A stretch of DNA of 64,000 nt from Corylus avellana (lineage: Eukaryota; Streptophyta; Magnoliopsida; Fagales; Betulaceae), in the NCBI RefSeq assembly GCF_901000735.1, contig NC_081551.1, positions 9,194,101-9,258,100 of the forward strand, written 5' to 3'. Under the pieces are notes generated by a model, which was not told the DNA's origin, did not search any database, and was given only the letters and a program-made list of their open reading frames with translations. A program made the translations under genes and the position numbers. Of this stretch, positions 25,138 through 36,200 are shown piece after piece (within the stretch, counting starts at the first letter, position 1; each line of letters opens with the position of its first letter).

Positions 25138-26623
25138 TGTTGTGCCAAATACTACCTAAATTAATAGATAATATTTAGTACGTTTTAACTCGCAAGTGCA
25201 CAAGATCAAAACAATAGTATAGTGCAGCAAGTACGAGGTCGAACCCACGAAGATTGTGATTTTGTTTAGAATTAATTAAAAATATCAATTTGTCACTGAA
25301 TTGATATTGTGAAAAAAAAAAAAAAAAAGATATAAAGATAAAATAAAGGTAAAGGCAGGGCTTTGATATCCACCACTAATTATGCTCAATTAATATAACA
25401 ATATGACAATGATCCAATCATATTATGAATACCTAATATTTGCCAACCTAAGGGCATGAGTGTCTACTCCTTAAGCTATTAATTTCCCTAAGCAACGAGT
25501 TAGGCATGGATATATACTCTAACTCTTTTCTTTCCTAAAAGATTTAGCATGGTATATACTAAGTTGATCTTTAGAAAAGTATATGTTCTATAGAAATCGA
25601 CAAACACATGAGGCCTAGGGCATGGGTGTATACTCCCGGTTCCTCATGTTGATTAACCCAAGAAATGCGGTGTGGATTCTTTTGTTACTTATGTTAAGCC
25701 CATGACTCGGTCATCCAAATTGATTTAACTAACTAGTCCATACCACATGCATATAATGGCCAGTCACATACATATGAGGAATTCATGAAAATAAGAATTA
25801 ATCAAGTTAAGCAGCACAATATGATTATCACAAAGGCGTCAATATTGAAATATTAAATAAACATAATTAGGGCTTCAATTAGCCCTCCTTAAGAGTTAGT
25901 TACACATAATTAAAATAAAAAGAAAAGAGAAGGGAAAGAAATAACCGAAAACCGCTTCTAGAAGTAGCCTCCAAATTCTTCTCCCCAAGTTGTGCCTCTT
26001 CCAAGGATTTAAGGGTGAATTAAATTGTGAGGCTTAAGGGTCTATTTATAGAGCTTAGGAGAGTCCTAGAAGCCCTAGTAATCCTAGGAAATTCGGAGTT
26101 TTAAGTCCAAGTTCAATTAGGATAAGAAAACCTAAGTCCAAATCGGACTAGGATTTGCCCAGGATTGCGGTCTTAACTTGCGGCGCGATTTCGGCCTTGC
26201 AGCACTCCGAATTGGGAAAATGCTATTTCACAATTATTTGTAGCCCTTTGAGTTAGCTTTCCAATGCCACTTGAATCACTCAATCGGATATCTGAAATGA
26301 AAGTTATGGTCAAAATACCGAGACATGTTCAGAATCCAATTTTTCATCCAATCCAATTTGACTTCAATGTGAGAAATTCCGAATTGATCTTTTCCTCTAT
26401 TTGATTAAACTTAACCATGATTGGCTAAGCTCAACCATATCATCTAGGTCTTCCCAATTTGCCCTTTAAGCTTGTAATTCTTCCAGAAACGCTTTCTTTT
26501 CTTCCAAAAGCCTAAAAAACAAAGAAAATACAAAAAGAAAGTAAAATGGCCTAATTAACCAAAACCAAAGGATTAAAACATGCAAGTTAAGGGCTGAAAA
26601 TATGAATATTTTAGCACTTATCA
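25138..26623 (-). repeat. LTR of the non-autonomous element (copy A)
   Basis: Aligns along its length with 26713-28182. The last 120 bp before the right end differ at only about three positions; the middle is more divergent. It contains the GTGCACAAGATCAAAACAAT and CGAGGTCGAACCCA blocks and the AATCGGATATCTGAA block. Weak variants of these recur in the solo LTR at 62079. Confidence 0.8.
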
Positions 26624-26688
26624 CACGAGGGCATACATATGAAATACATATAAATTAATATGTATTTCTAGAAAACCCTCACGAGACT

Positions 26689-26706
26689 TCCCCGGCAACG
26701 GCGCCA
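26689..26706 (-). promoter_or_regulatory. primer-binding site complementary to tRNA-Asp
   Basis: The plus-strand sequence TCCCCGGCAACGGCGCCA equals the 3' end of plant tRNA-Asp including CCA, as I recall it. The minus strand therefore carries the complementary primer site, 6 bp after the end of the LTR at 26713. This fixes the element's orientation as minus. Confidence 0.85.
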
Positions 26707-26712
26707 AAAACT

Positions 26713-28182
26713 TATTGTGCCAAATACTACCTAAATTAATAGATAATATTTAGTATGTTTTAACTCGCAAGTGCACAAGATCAAAACAATAGTATAGCAG
26801 GCAAATACGTGATCATTCTCACGAGGATTGGTAAATTATGTTTAGAAGTAGATTCCTATTTAATTAAAAGATAAAATTCAATTGTCACGATTGAATTCAA
26901 TAAAATAAAAGATAAACAAAAACTAAAAAGGATTTAGGGTTTTGATATCCACCACTAATTATATTCAGCTAATATAACAATATGCCAATGCTTTGATCAT
27001 GTTATGCATATATAATGTTTGCCGACCTAAAGGCATGGGTGTATACTCCTTAAGCTATAGATTTTCCTAAGCAACGAATTATGCATGGGTGTATACTCTA
27101 ATTCTTTTCTTTCTTAAAGGATTTAGCATGGTATATACTAAGTTGTTCTTTAGAAAAGCATATGTTCTATGAAAATCGACAAACACACGAGGCCTAGGGC
27201 ATGGGTGTATACTCCCGGTTTTCCATGTTGATTAACCCAAGAATTGCGGTGTGGATTCCTTTGTTACTTAAGTTAAACCCAGGACTCGGTCATCCAAATT
27301 GATCCAACTAACTTGTCCATACCACATGCACATATTGATCAGGCACACACATATGAGGAATTCATGCAAGCAGGTATTAATCAAGTTAAATAGCACAACA
27401 AGATCATCGCAAATGCGCCAATATTGAAATATTAATTAAACATAACTAGGGCTTCAATCTAGCCCTAATAAAATATAAACTACATAATAAAGATAAAAGG
27501 TAGAAGAGAAGAAAAACCCAAACTCTTCTTGATTCAGCCTTCAGTTCCTTTCTATAGCTTGTGCCTCTTTCTCCACACTTATGCCTAGAACCTAAGAGGT
27601 TTATTTATAGGCTTTAGAAGTCCTTGTTACACAAGTAAACCTAAAAAATTCGGAGTTTTAAGCCCAAGTCCAATTAGGATAAAGAAAACCTAAGTCCCAA
27701 TCGGAATAGGATTCGCCCATAATTGTGGTCCTGACTTGCGGAGCGATTTTGGCCTTGCGGCGCTCCAAATGGGGAAAATACTATTTCACAATGATTTATA
27801 TCCCTTTGAGTTATCTTTCCAATGACACTTGAATCACCTCAATCGGATATCTGAACTGAATGTTATGGTCAAAATACCGAGACATGTTCAGAATCCAATT
27901 TTTCATCCAATCCGATTTGACTTCAATGTGAGAAATTCCGAATTGATCATTTCCTCTATTTGATTAAACTTAACCATGATTGGCTAAGCTCAACCATATC
28001 TTCTAGGTCTTCCCAATTTGCCCTTTGAGTTTGTAATTCTTCCAGAAACGCTTTCTTTTCTTCCAAAAGCCTAAAAAACAAAGAAAATACAAAAAGGAAG
28101 TAAAATGGCCTAATTAACAAAAACCAAATGATTAAAACATGCAAGTTAAGGGCTGAAAATATGAATATTTTAGCACTTATCA
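26713..28182 (-). repeat. LTR of the non-autonomous element (copy B)
   Basis: Partner of the LTR at 25138-26623. In transcription sense it is the 5' LTR, as it directly precedes the primer-binding site. Its inner terminus reads ...CACAATA rather than ...CACAACA. Confidence 0.8.
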
Positions 28183-28930
28183 CTGCACAACCTGGAGAGC
28201 TTATTTGTGATTCTACCTTTATACCTTTTAACTTTAAATTTTTATCTCTTCTTAAAGGTTCAGTATAAACAGAGGAAGAGATAGAATTTCTATGGCTTGT
28301 TGGTATATGTATCTTGGAAAGCTATTTCTTTTATCATGAATGGTGGTTTGTTGAGTTTTGGTCTATCAAAACTTAGCCTAACAGTACCATCTAAGTATTT
28401 TTGTAAACAATTTAGATCAAATGCTGTATTTTCTGTTTTTGTTGGAATGTTTTCATTTTCTAATAGCCATTCCGATGGGAGTTCTACTTCAGACCAAACT
28501 ACTGATTTTGGTACTCTAATGTTTGCAACACAAGAATGTGTCTGTATTAGTAAAGTTTTATCTTTGGGACTTTTAACAAGAGCATGAACATTAAGATTTG
28601 TTTTCATTGACTTATAATGAAATTTGTAAATTAATGTTAAAGGTTGGCTTCCTTCTAACATATCATAACCTGCTGTTTTAATGTTCAAAGTTAAAGCTTT
28701 TAAGACCTGTAGATCACTTAAACTTAAAGTAAAGTCAAAGAAATAGTCAAAATGAATTGGTCGTTTATGAAGACTGGATTCAACGACTCCTAACATGCTA
28801 GTGCTGTAATCTTTATGTGTTCCATCTTTTAAACACAAAAGTACAGAGGCATTGATTCCTAGACAAACTAGGGGTTTTACAGCAACTTAAATTAATCCTA
28901 TGTAAAGGAAATTCATTTTCTTTTCTCTAA
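28183..28930 (-). pseudogene. endogenous caulimovirid fragment: movement-protein region (decayed)
   Basis: The longest open stretch (28290-28838, minus) is 182 codons and has the look of the plant-virus movement-protein family (30K superfamily, Pfam PF01107). It begins with a basic CLKDGTHKDYSTS segment and contains a VLKALTLNIKTAGYDML core. Recognisable sequence continues upstream to about 28930 through an in-frame stop. It also continues downstream past a stop at 28290 in another frame, up to the LTR element boundary at 28182. The gene is therefore broken in at least three ways: stop, frameshift and insertion. Order movement then capsid agrees with caulimovirid genomes. It is a genomic fossil with no sign of replication competence. 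Confidence 0.75.
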
Positions 28931-29209
28931 GTTTTTTATATAAGGTATTATACAGAACGATTTAGGATGTAGATTATTTTATAAACACATATTTCTTGAT
29001 ACAATCAAGTTAACTAAGACCATAACATTAGATAATTGAGTAGGTACGTGTCATATAAAAGAGAGTACATATAGGTTCTTATACCAAAAGAAAGCATAGT
29101 TTTTGGTTTATACTTTCTACTATAGGAATACAAACAAATAGACTCTAAAGTAAAAATGTAGTTGTTTGCTTTCCTTTTGTACCATTACTTCATAGCAAAA
29201 GTTTTAGAA

Positions 29210-29809
29210 AAGACAAAAGAGTCATTGAGCTATGATTTAAGAGCATTTGCAAGTAATATCTTTCACCTTCAATTGGATTTGCTGCAACCATTCTACCAAT
29301 GACATTCCCTTTTTTCCTTGGAGTCTATATTTTGTTATGTTGATTCCATACATAATGCTTAGGAAATTCTTTATACAAGAGCTTCTATGCATGTTCATCT
29401 ATGTTATTGATGCAATAAAATTCAGTTAGTATTAATTTGGTTGAGTGGTCATCGTTAACTACATTATTGAGATCTTCAGACTATAAACAAATGGGTACAT
29501 TTGATTTAATACAAAACTATAAATTCTCCACATTGCTTAAGGAGGAATGATCCAACGAGCTGATTGAGATTGTTCAATTTCATCAATATCTTAGGAATTA
29601 TGTTCTGAAATCATATTGAAAGTAACTCTATCATGGCCCTTATAAATATATTTGTAGAGATACTTAATTGCTTTAATTATTGAACATATTTCTACATTTA
29701 TATGACAATTGAACTTTGCAAGGAGATAGTGGTTGTATGGTAAAGCCAAGCGGTTATCTAAATTGTTATAAAGAAATGAGCATGAATGAGTCCTCTATTT
29801 TGATGTTCG

Positions 29810-29851
<42 letters not shown>

Positions 29852-30930
29852 ACAATTGCACCAAAGACCTCTTATTCGATCAATTCAATTTTCAATTCTT
29901 CTAATTTTGTGCTTCTTCTTGTGGTTCAAACTCTTGGTCCACCAATGAAAAAAGCTGATAAAAATAACTATGCGGTTAACTTTGGAACCTTGAGTTTCAC
30001 CAATAAAAATGCTATCAATAGTGCCTTGATAGGCCTCAACTCGGATTTCCTCTTATATAGCATGAAAGTAATCCAACCAAACATGTGAAATGTGTCTCTT
30101 GAACATGTAAGATGCACATGTTTTTTTAATAGTAGGGATAAAGTTGGAATAAAATTTATTAAAAAGTCATGAACATCTCACATGTTATTAAAAAAAGGGG
30201 CATATATCACTTTTATAGAGTAGGTTGAAGGAAATTTCTCTAACCCAATTTGGAAGAAAACTTTGTCCTTAATCAATATGAGAAGGTGAATCCTGCTTTC
30301 CTTTTCCAACTCTTTTTATTTTTATTGGTGCCAACCGATATCTCTATAAGGAAATAATAGAGGATATTGTAAAGGTTCATAACATCTAAATAATATTGCA
30401 CTTTATGACAACAACCAGAATGGCTAGAAACACTGAAACATCAATCTCACGATTGATATATTGTTCGGAAGGATTTTCTTGTACCCATATTGCTAGGACT
30501 TATGAAGATGAGGGAGCATTATAAACTCATTGGTCTAATGCGACATCTAATCTTATATGGATTTGATGATTTTCTAAATCTAGAACATTCTTAAGAGTAC
30601 GAAAGAAAGCACAATATGGATTCACCTTCAATATATCTACGATTTTGTTCGGAATGAATGAATTCAGTCGATCTAATCATATATCCTATTATGTATCTCA
30701 TGTTCAATGTCAGAAATATATCTGCAAATAGGAAGGATGTCCATCCAACAGTAATAAGTCATTGATATAATGATACACTTGATCTTGAACTCTGAATGTG
30801 TATATTGCTTTTGTTTCGCCTGCATAAGTTCTTGTCATATTTACACCAAAGGATGTCAATGCAAATTTGTAATTGAAAGTGCGGACATATGTGAGAAATT
30901 CAATCAAATCCGCTTAATATGAAATAAATA
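29210..30930 (-). pseudogene. degenerate Helitron Rep/helicase-like fragment
   Basis: The minus strand carries the conserved wording of the Helitron helicase-like N-terminal domain, spread over several frames. Segments are FGVNMTRTYAGETKAIYTF then RVQDQVYH (30710-30907), NPYCAFFRTLKNVLDLEN (about 30600), CYEPLQYPLLFPYRDIGWHQ (about 30390), a FIGGPR-like block (about 29950) and HQNRGLIHAHFF (about 29790). At 29210-29420 follow EFPKHYVWNQHNKIWTPRKK and ANPIEGERYYLQMLLNH. Many frameshifts and stops, and a (TA)n expansion at 29812-29848, make it a pseudogene. The SF1 helicase part and the Helitron ends (TC...CTRR with hairpin) were not found. Confidence 0.8.
29812..29848. repeat. (TA)n microsatellite inside the Helitron fragment
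   Basis: About 37 bp of uninterrupted TA. It separates two blocks that are contiguous in intact Helitron helicases, so it expanded after decay. Confidence 0.9.
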
Positions 30931-30944
30931 GTTCAAAAAGTTTG

Positions 30945-31735
30945 TGACCCCCAAAACCCGATAAGGATAAACCTGAACATGACTTGTTTAGCTAAACAGG
31001 TCAGACCATAAATCCTAACACAACCCACAAGTGACCCGACACGACCCGTTTGACCAATTTAAATCCAAATGCAACCTATTAACTTGTTTGATCCAACCCA
31101 ACTTGACCCATTTCAACCTTAACACGACCTATTTGACCAATTTCAACATGTATTTTGATGGAACCCACAACGAATAACAAAAAAATAGACTAGAAATATA
31201 ACTCCTTTCGGGTAGGAGAGACCACAAACTCCAATTAGGGATGGAGGCAAACCACAATGTTTATTAATCTTCAATGATTTAAGCTATGGTTACTATCCTC
31301 TATTTATACTCTAAGAATTACAAGATAACGTGGACTAGAAATACTACTTAATAATAAGTTAATATTGGACTCAAAGACTATATAACATAGACGTACGACT
31401 CAAACTCAGACCTGGAAGATAAATAACAAATACTCTTTATTGCAAATAAAACTAGTAGACCATTCTCCTTATCCGAGTAGACAAGTCCATTGCTTCTCAA
31501 CCCTCAATTGCCACGTGAGACTCAACTGACTCCTTATCTCTAACTTTCTCGATGAGCATGTATTTGGTGTTTGGTAGAGGAGTCCTCTTGGATCTATGTA
31601 GCATTGGTCCGGTTCTCCATCATATTTATTATATTAAATATATATAATTTTATAAACGGGTCAACCCGTTTATACAAAACCCTAACCTTATAATTTTGTG
31701 TTGGGGTTTGTGGGTCGAGTCAAAAATTTCTAACT
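30945..31735. repeat. ACCCGTTTGACC-rich dispersed repeat, interrupted by a solo LTR
   Basis: Segments 30945-31150 and 31655-31735 share words such as ACCCGACACGACCC, GTTTGACCAATTT, CAACCCGTTT and GGGTCGAGTC. They are the two halves of one repeat, split by the insertion at 31156-31622. I cannot assign its class. Confidence 0.5.
31156..31622 (-). mobile_element. solo LTR with TATTT target duplication
   Basis: A 467-bp insertion beginning TGATGGAACC and ending GGTTCTCCATCA, flanked by TATTT on both sides (31151-31155 and 31623-31627). On the minus strand it has a TATAAATAGAGG box (complement of about 31297-31308). This fits LTR organisation in minus orientation. No internal region or second LTR is nearby, so it is the product of LTR-LTR recombination. 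Confidence 0.75.
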
Positions 31736-31954
31736 CTAATTTTAATCCTACTATTATTCTATAATACTGATGTGTCAGTTCTAATTAATTTTTAGATTTT
31801 TTTTTTTAACAAGAACTGATTTAAGGATTTGTTGAAACAACATTGTAGAACACTTGTGGGATTAAAATATGGTCCTACCATTACTGAAGAAAAAGTTCTT
31901 TTTTTTTTTTTTTAAATTTTTTTAATTTTTTTAAACGCAAGTTCTTTACTTTTA

Positions 31955-32388
31955 GAGGAAACTTCACTTTAGACCTCTGAACTACTGCGTGTTTTGAAAA
32001 GACCCTCCTAAATTTTAAAAACTCTCAATTTAACCTTCAATTTGAGTCAATTGACCCCCCTTCGTCAGATTTAGCTATTAAATTCTAACAGCATTGCCTA
32101 AAAAGACCAAAATACCCCTCGGTTTTTTTTTTTTTTTTTAAGTTTTTTATAACTTTAATTTTTTTTTTTAAAAAAAAAAAAAAAAACTGAAATTAAGGGT
32201 AAATTTTAAATTTTATAAAAAAGTCAAGGGTATAAACGTTATTGTATCACTTTTAATGTTTAAAATCTAACATAAGAGGTCAATTGATTGAAATTGAAAG
32301 TTCATGAGTGTAAATTGAGAGTTTTTAAATTTTGGAAGGGTCTTCTCAAAACATGCAGTAGTTCAGGGATCTAAAATAAAGTTTACTC
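31955..32388. mobile_element. MULE-type MITE with 9-bp target duplication
   Basis: Long inverted ends of about 110 bp: GAGGAAACTTCACTTTAGAC at the left and, read from the right on the other strand, GAGTAAACTTTATTTTAGATC. Both are followed by CTGAACTACTG and AAAAACTCTCAATTTA. TTACTTTTA flanks both sides (31946-31954 and 32389-32397). Nine-base duplications with long terminal repeats are typical of Mutator-like elements. There is no transposase; the centre is T/A runs. Confidence 0.8.
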
Positions 32389-32850
32389 TTACTTTTAGTC
32401 CGAAGAAGAATGGGCTGGAAGTTGCTTCCCCCTCCCCTTTTTTGTAGCTTGAGTTGACAAGTTTGGGAGCCGAACTTTGAACCCAGCCCATTGATAATGG
32501 AACCCTTTAATGCAAGTTTAATAGGTGGGTTTTGGGCTTGAAAGAGATGGCAGCTCCAGTAAAGCGCATTGAGGCTGATTGGAGGGAAGAAAAAAACAAA
32601 TCTTTCAAAGCTCCAAAAACTACAAAACTTCAACCAATTTATAGACCAACTTTATATGGTATTAGACTCCACCTTATGGTTTTCTTGTCTAGGTTTAAGT
32701 TAGAAATCCTATATTTTATTTTCTTAATAAGTTGTATTAGTATATTTTATTTCATTTCTCTAATAGGCTATTTCTTTGAGCTAAACCCTAAATTTTCTTA
32801 TCTAAATAAGCCATACTTTATTTTATAAATTCAATGTATGTGTTGTATGT

Positions 32851-33183
32851 CATAAAGAGTTTGATATTTCAGTGTGATTGCTGTCTTGTATTTTCCATTG
32901 ATGCATGCTGAATTTATACACATTCTTTGAGAGATTTACAAAGGAAAGTATTTTACAAAATAAATGACAAATTGTTTGGTTTTCCTTTCTTGTTGAGCAC
33001 TAGCCATTGGGCTGATTTGGTTTGCTATAATTGTAGGATTTCATTTGCCTTATTTTGGATGTAGCCGTTGCTTGAGATTCCTTGTGAGGATTGTGGTCTT
33101 GCAGGTCATGCACTTGCCATGTGGAGAATATGGACGTTGCTTTGGTTTCCATGTGAGGATTTGTGGAGTTAATTATGTTTGTT
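32851..33183 (-). repeat. Copia 3' LTR
   Basis: Matches 37481-37813 with about seven substitutions (for example AATAAATGAC against AATACATGAC, and AGCCATTGG against AGCTGTTGG). Few differences suggest a recent insertion compared with the other elements here. Confidence 0.9.
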
Positions 33184-33279
33184 CCATTACGCCCCCACAA
33201 GCGAGACACGTGGCACATGACGTTGAGCTTGGTTCGAATGAGAGAGAAAGGAGAGAAAGCGGTGGGTTTAGTGAAGATG

Positions 33280-36200
33280 TCAGCGTGGTTTGTCTTTGTT
33301 AGAGATGAAACGCACGACTAGGGTGTTGGAGGCGACTTTATCGCAAACAAAGTGGAAATCGATTTTAATATGTTTCGTGCGGGCATGGAAGGCAGGGTTG
33401 GCAGATAGGTAGGTGGCGCCAATATTGTCGCACCAAAGTGTAGGGGGATGGGGAAGAAAAATACCAAGGTCACGGAGCAAGGATTGGAGCCAAATGAGTT
33501 CGGCAGTGGTAATGGCGAGGGTGCAATATTCAGATTCAATGCTTGACTGGGCAACAGTTCGATGTTTGCAAGAGGACCATGCGATGAGGTTAGGGCCAAG
33601 GAATACGCAAAAGCCACCGGTGGATTTTCTATCATCGGGGCAGCCGGCCTAGTCAGTGTCAGAGAAAGCTTGGAGGGTGCGGGAGGGGGACCAACGGAGG
33701 AGTAGTCCGTAGGTGATGGTGAATTTGAGGAAGCGAAGGATGATCTTTACGGCTTGGAGGTGGATAGAGGTGGGGTAGTGCATGAATTGAGAAACTTTGT
33801 TGAATGCAAAGGAAATGTCAGGGCGGGTGAGGGAGAGATATTGGAGGCCGCCAACAAGGCTGCAGTAAGAGGATGGATCATTGAGTGGGTCCTCGGAGAG
33901 TAGCGATAGTGTATGTGCAGTGGACATGGGTGACTTGACGGGTTTAGCATCAGTCATGTTGCTTTTGCGAGGGAGATCCAAGATATATCATTGTTGAGAG
34001 AGAATGAGATCATTAGGTGTGGTAATGGCTTCCATGCCAAGGAAGAAGTGAAGGGAGCCAAGGCCTTTGATTGCAAAGTCAACTCGGAAGGATTGCAGAA
34101 GGGAGGTGGTCTCGTGAGGAGTGGAACTACTGATAAGTATGTCGTCGACGTAGATGAGGATGTATGTGGTATGTTGAGGTGTACATCGAGTGAATAGGGA
34201 GGAGTCAGAGCGAGATTCGACAAAACCAAGCTCAAGAAGTTGATCACTGAGATGAGAAAACCAAGCGCGGGGAGCTTGCTTTAAATCGTACAGTGCCTTG
34301 TGTAGCTTGCAAACATGATTGGCGTAGTGGGGATGAATAAAACCAGAAGGTTGATCCATATAGACGTCTTCGGAAAGCCATTCATGAAGGAAGGCATTTT
34401 GTACATCAATTTGGCGAATAGACCATCCAGATGAGATTGCTAGATAGAGAACTAAGCGAATGGTGGTGGGCTTGACCACCGGACTGTAGGTCTCGCCGTA
34501 GTCAATCCAGGTTGTTGGTGAAATCCCTTGGCGACGAGTCTGGCTTTGTAGCGATCAATGGTGCCGTCAACTTTGTGTTTGAGACGAAAAACCCATTTGC
34601 ATCCAACGATGTTGGTATGGGGGGGTGGAGAGACCAGGGTCCAAGTGCCATTGGTGAGTAACGCATCAAATTCAGTGTTCATGGCGGCTCGCTAGGCAGG
34701 ATGTGGAGCAGCAGAGGAGTAGCTGGTCGGTTCGACATCATCGGAGCAAGTGGTGGCAATGAGTGCTTTTGGGAGAGGATACAGGATGAGTCCTTCTGGA
34801 AGGTTCTTTGGCTTGAAAATGTTGTTCCTGGAGCAAGTGTGCATGCCATGTTGTCGAGGAGGGGGAGTTGGAGGGGCAGTTTCTGCAGGTGCAACCTATG
34901 TACAAAAAGGAGAAACAATGTTAGTAGTAGTAGGTGCTAATGAAGAGGGGGGAGGGACCTCAGCGAAAGTGGGAGGTGGTGGTAAAGTTGGGGTGTGACT
35001 CCTTGGGTTATGGAGGCGTTGAGGAGTGTGGGAAGGTGGGTTAGGGGAAGGAGAGAGAGAATAGAGGAGAGTGTGTTGAGAGGGTGGGTTCAAAGTGGAA
35101 GGGGAAGGGCGAGAAAAGGGGAAAGAAGATTCATCGAAAATGACATGTCAGGAAATATAGAGGCGATCGGAAGGAAGACGAAGACATTTGTAGCCGCGAT
35201 GGGAGGGATTATAGCTGAGAAAGACGCATTCGGCAGATCAACAATCCAATTTGTATCGGTTGTAGAGGCGTAGGTGTGGCCAACACGCATATCCAAAAAC
35301 GCGTAAAAATGTATAGTTGGGGCGAAGGTTAAAAAATGTTTGAAAAGGGGAGAGGTGATTGAGGACTGGAGTGGGCAATCTATTGATGAGATAGGACGCT
35401 GTTTGGAAAGCTTCAGCCCAATAGGTTAAAGGAGTGGAAGAATGGGCTAGTAGAGTGAGGCCCATGTCGACTATGTGCCTGTCTTTGCGTTCTACAAACC
35501 CATTTTGTTCGTGATTGTGAGGGCATGCTAAACGATGTTGGATGCCATGTGAGGCAAAAAGATGTCGGAGTTTTTGAAATTCACCACCGCCATTGGTTTG
35601 AATGAATTTAATTTTACGGTCAAAAAGCCTTTCAACATAAGCCTGAAACTTAGGGAATATGGTGAAAACATCAGATTTGCATTGGATGGGATATAACCAA
35701 GAAAATTTGCTCAAAATGATCAACAAAAATAACATAATAACGAGCACCATTATTTGATAAAACAGGGGAAGGTCCCCAGAGATCAGAAAAAATTAATTTT
35801 AGAGGAACATGTGATGGGTGATCAGACATGGAAAAAGGAAGCTGGTGACTTTTGCCACGGCGACAGGCGGGGCAAAGTGGTAGCTTCTTATTAGACGTGA
35901 CAAGTAGGTGAAATTGAGACACAACTTGACGAAGTATTTGATCAGCAGGTTGACCGAGACGCACGTGCCAATCGTGATGAGAAGGACATTCACTGGAAAA
36001 AACACTAGGTGGTGCGGCTGATGTAGAGCAGGACCATTGATAAAGTCCATTCTTACTCGAGCCTTTGTGTATAATCTTTTCGAAGATGTGATCCTCAACA
36101 AAAAAACAAGAAGGGTGAAATTCCATGAAAGCATTATTATCTAAAGTAAATTTTTGCACAGATGATAAATTTTTTGTAACTTTTGGAACATACAAAACAT

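Larger units (their letters stand above)
25138..28182 (-). mobile_element. non-autonomous LTR element: two 1.5-kb LTRs around an 89-bp interior
   Basis: Two direct repeats, 25138-26623 and 26713-28182, frame only 89 bp (26624-26712). On the minus strand each begins TGATAAGTGCTAAAAT. The 25138-26623 copy ends GGCACAACA and the other ends in ATA instead of ACA. Each holds a TATAAATAG box (complement of about 26044 and 27606). Next to the 26713 LTR is an 18-nt tRNA-Asp primer-binding site. Gag and pol are entirely absent. It lies inside the caulimovirid fragment, so it is younger than that integration. Clear 5-bp target duplications were not found. On the plus-strand side, AAAAACT of the leader is repeated outside the left LTR, hinting at recombination. 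A relative is the solo LTR at 62079-63453. Confidence 0.8.

Noticed and set aside
26689..26706. Apparent tRNA-Asp gene fragment
   Set aside because: Only the last 18 nt of tRNA-Asp including CCA are present and they sit next to an LTR end; plant tRNA genes do not encode CCA. It is a primer-binding site.
25138..28182. Simple tandem duplication or CRISPR-like repeat
   Set aside because: Two repeats of 1.5 kb with a primer-binding site and TATA boxes are an LTR pair; there are no short regularly spaced repeats anywhere in the window.
28290..28587. Plus-strand 96-codon ORF over the movement-protein region
   Set aside because: Antisense shadow; the recognisable family wording is on the minus strand.
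33413..35273. Plus-strand ORFs inside the Copia element
   Set aside because: They are antisense shadows of integrase and reverse transcriptase, whose motifs are on the minus strand.
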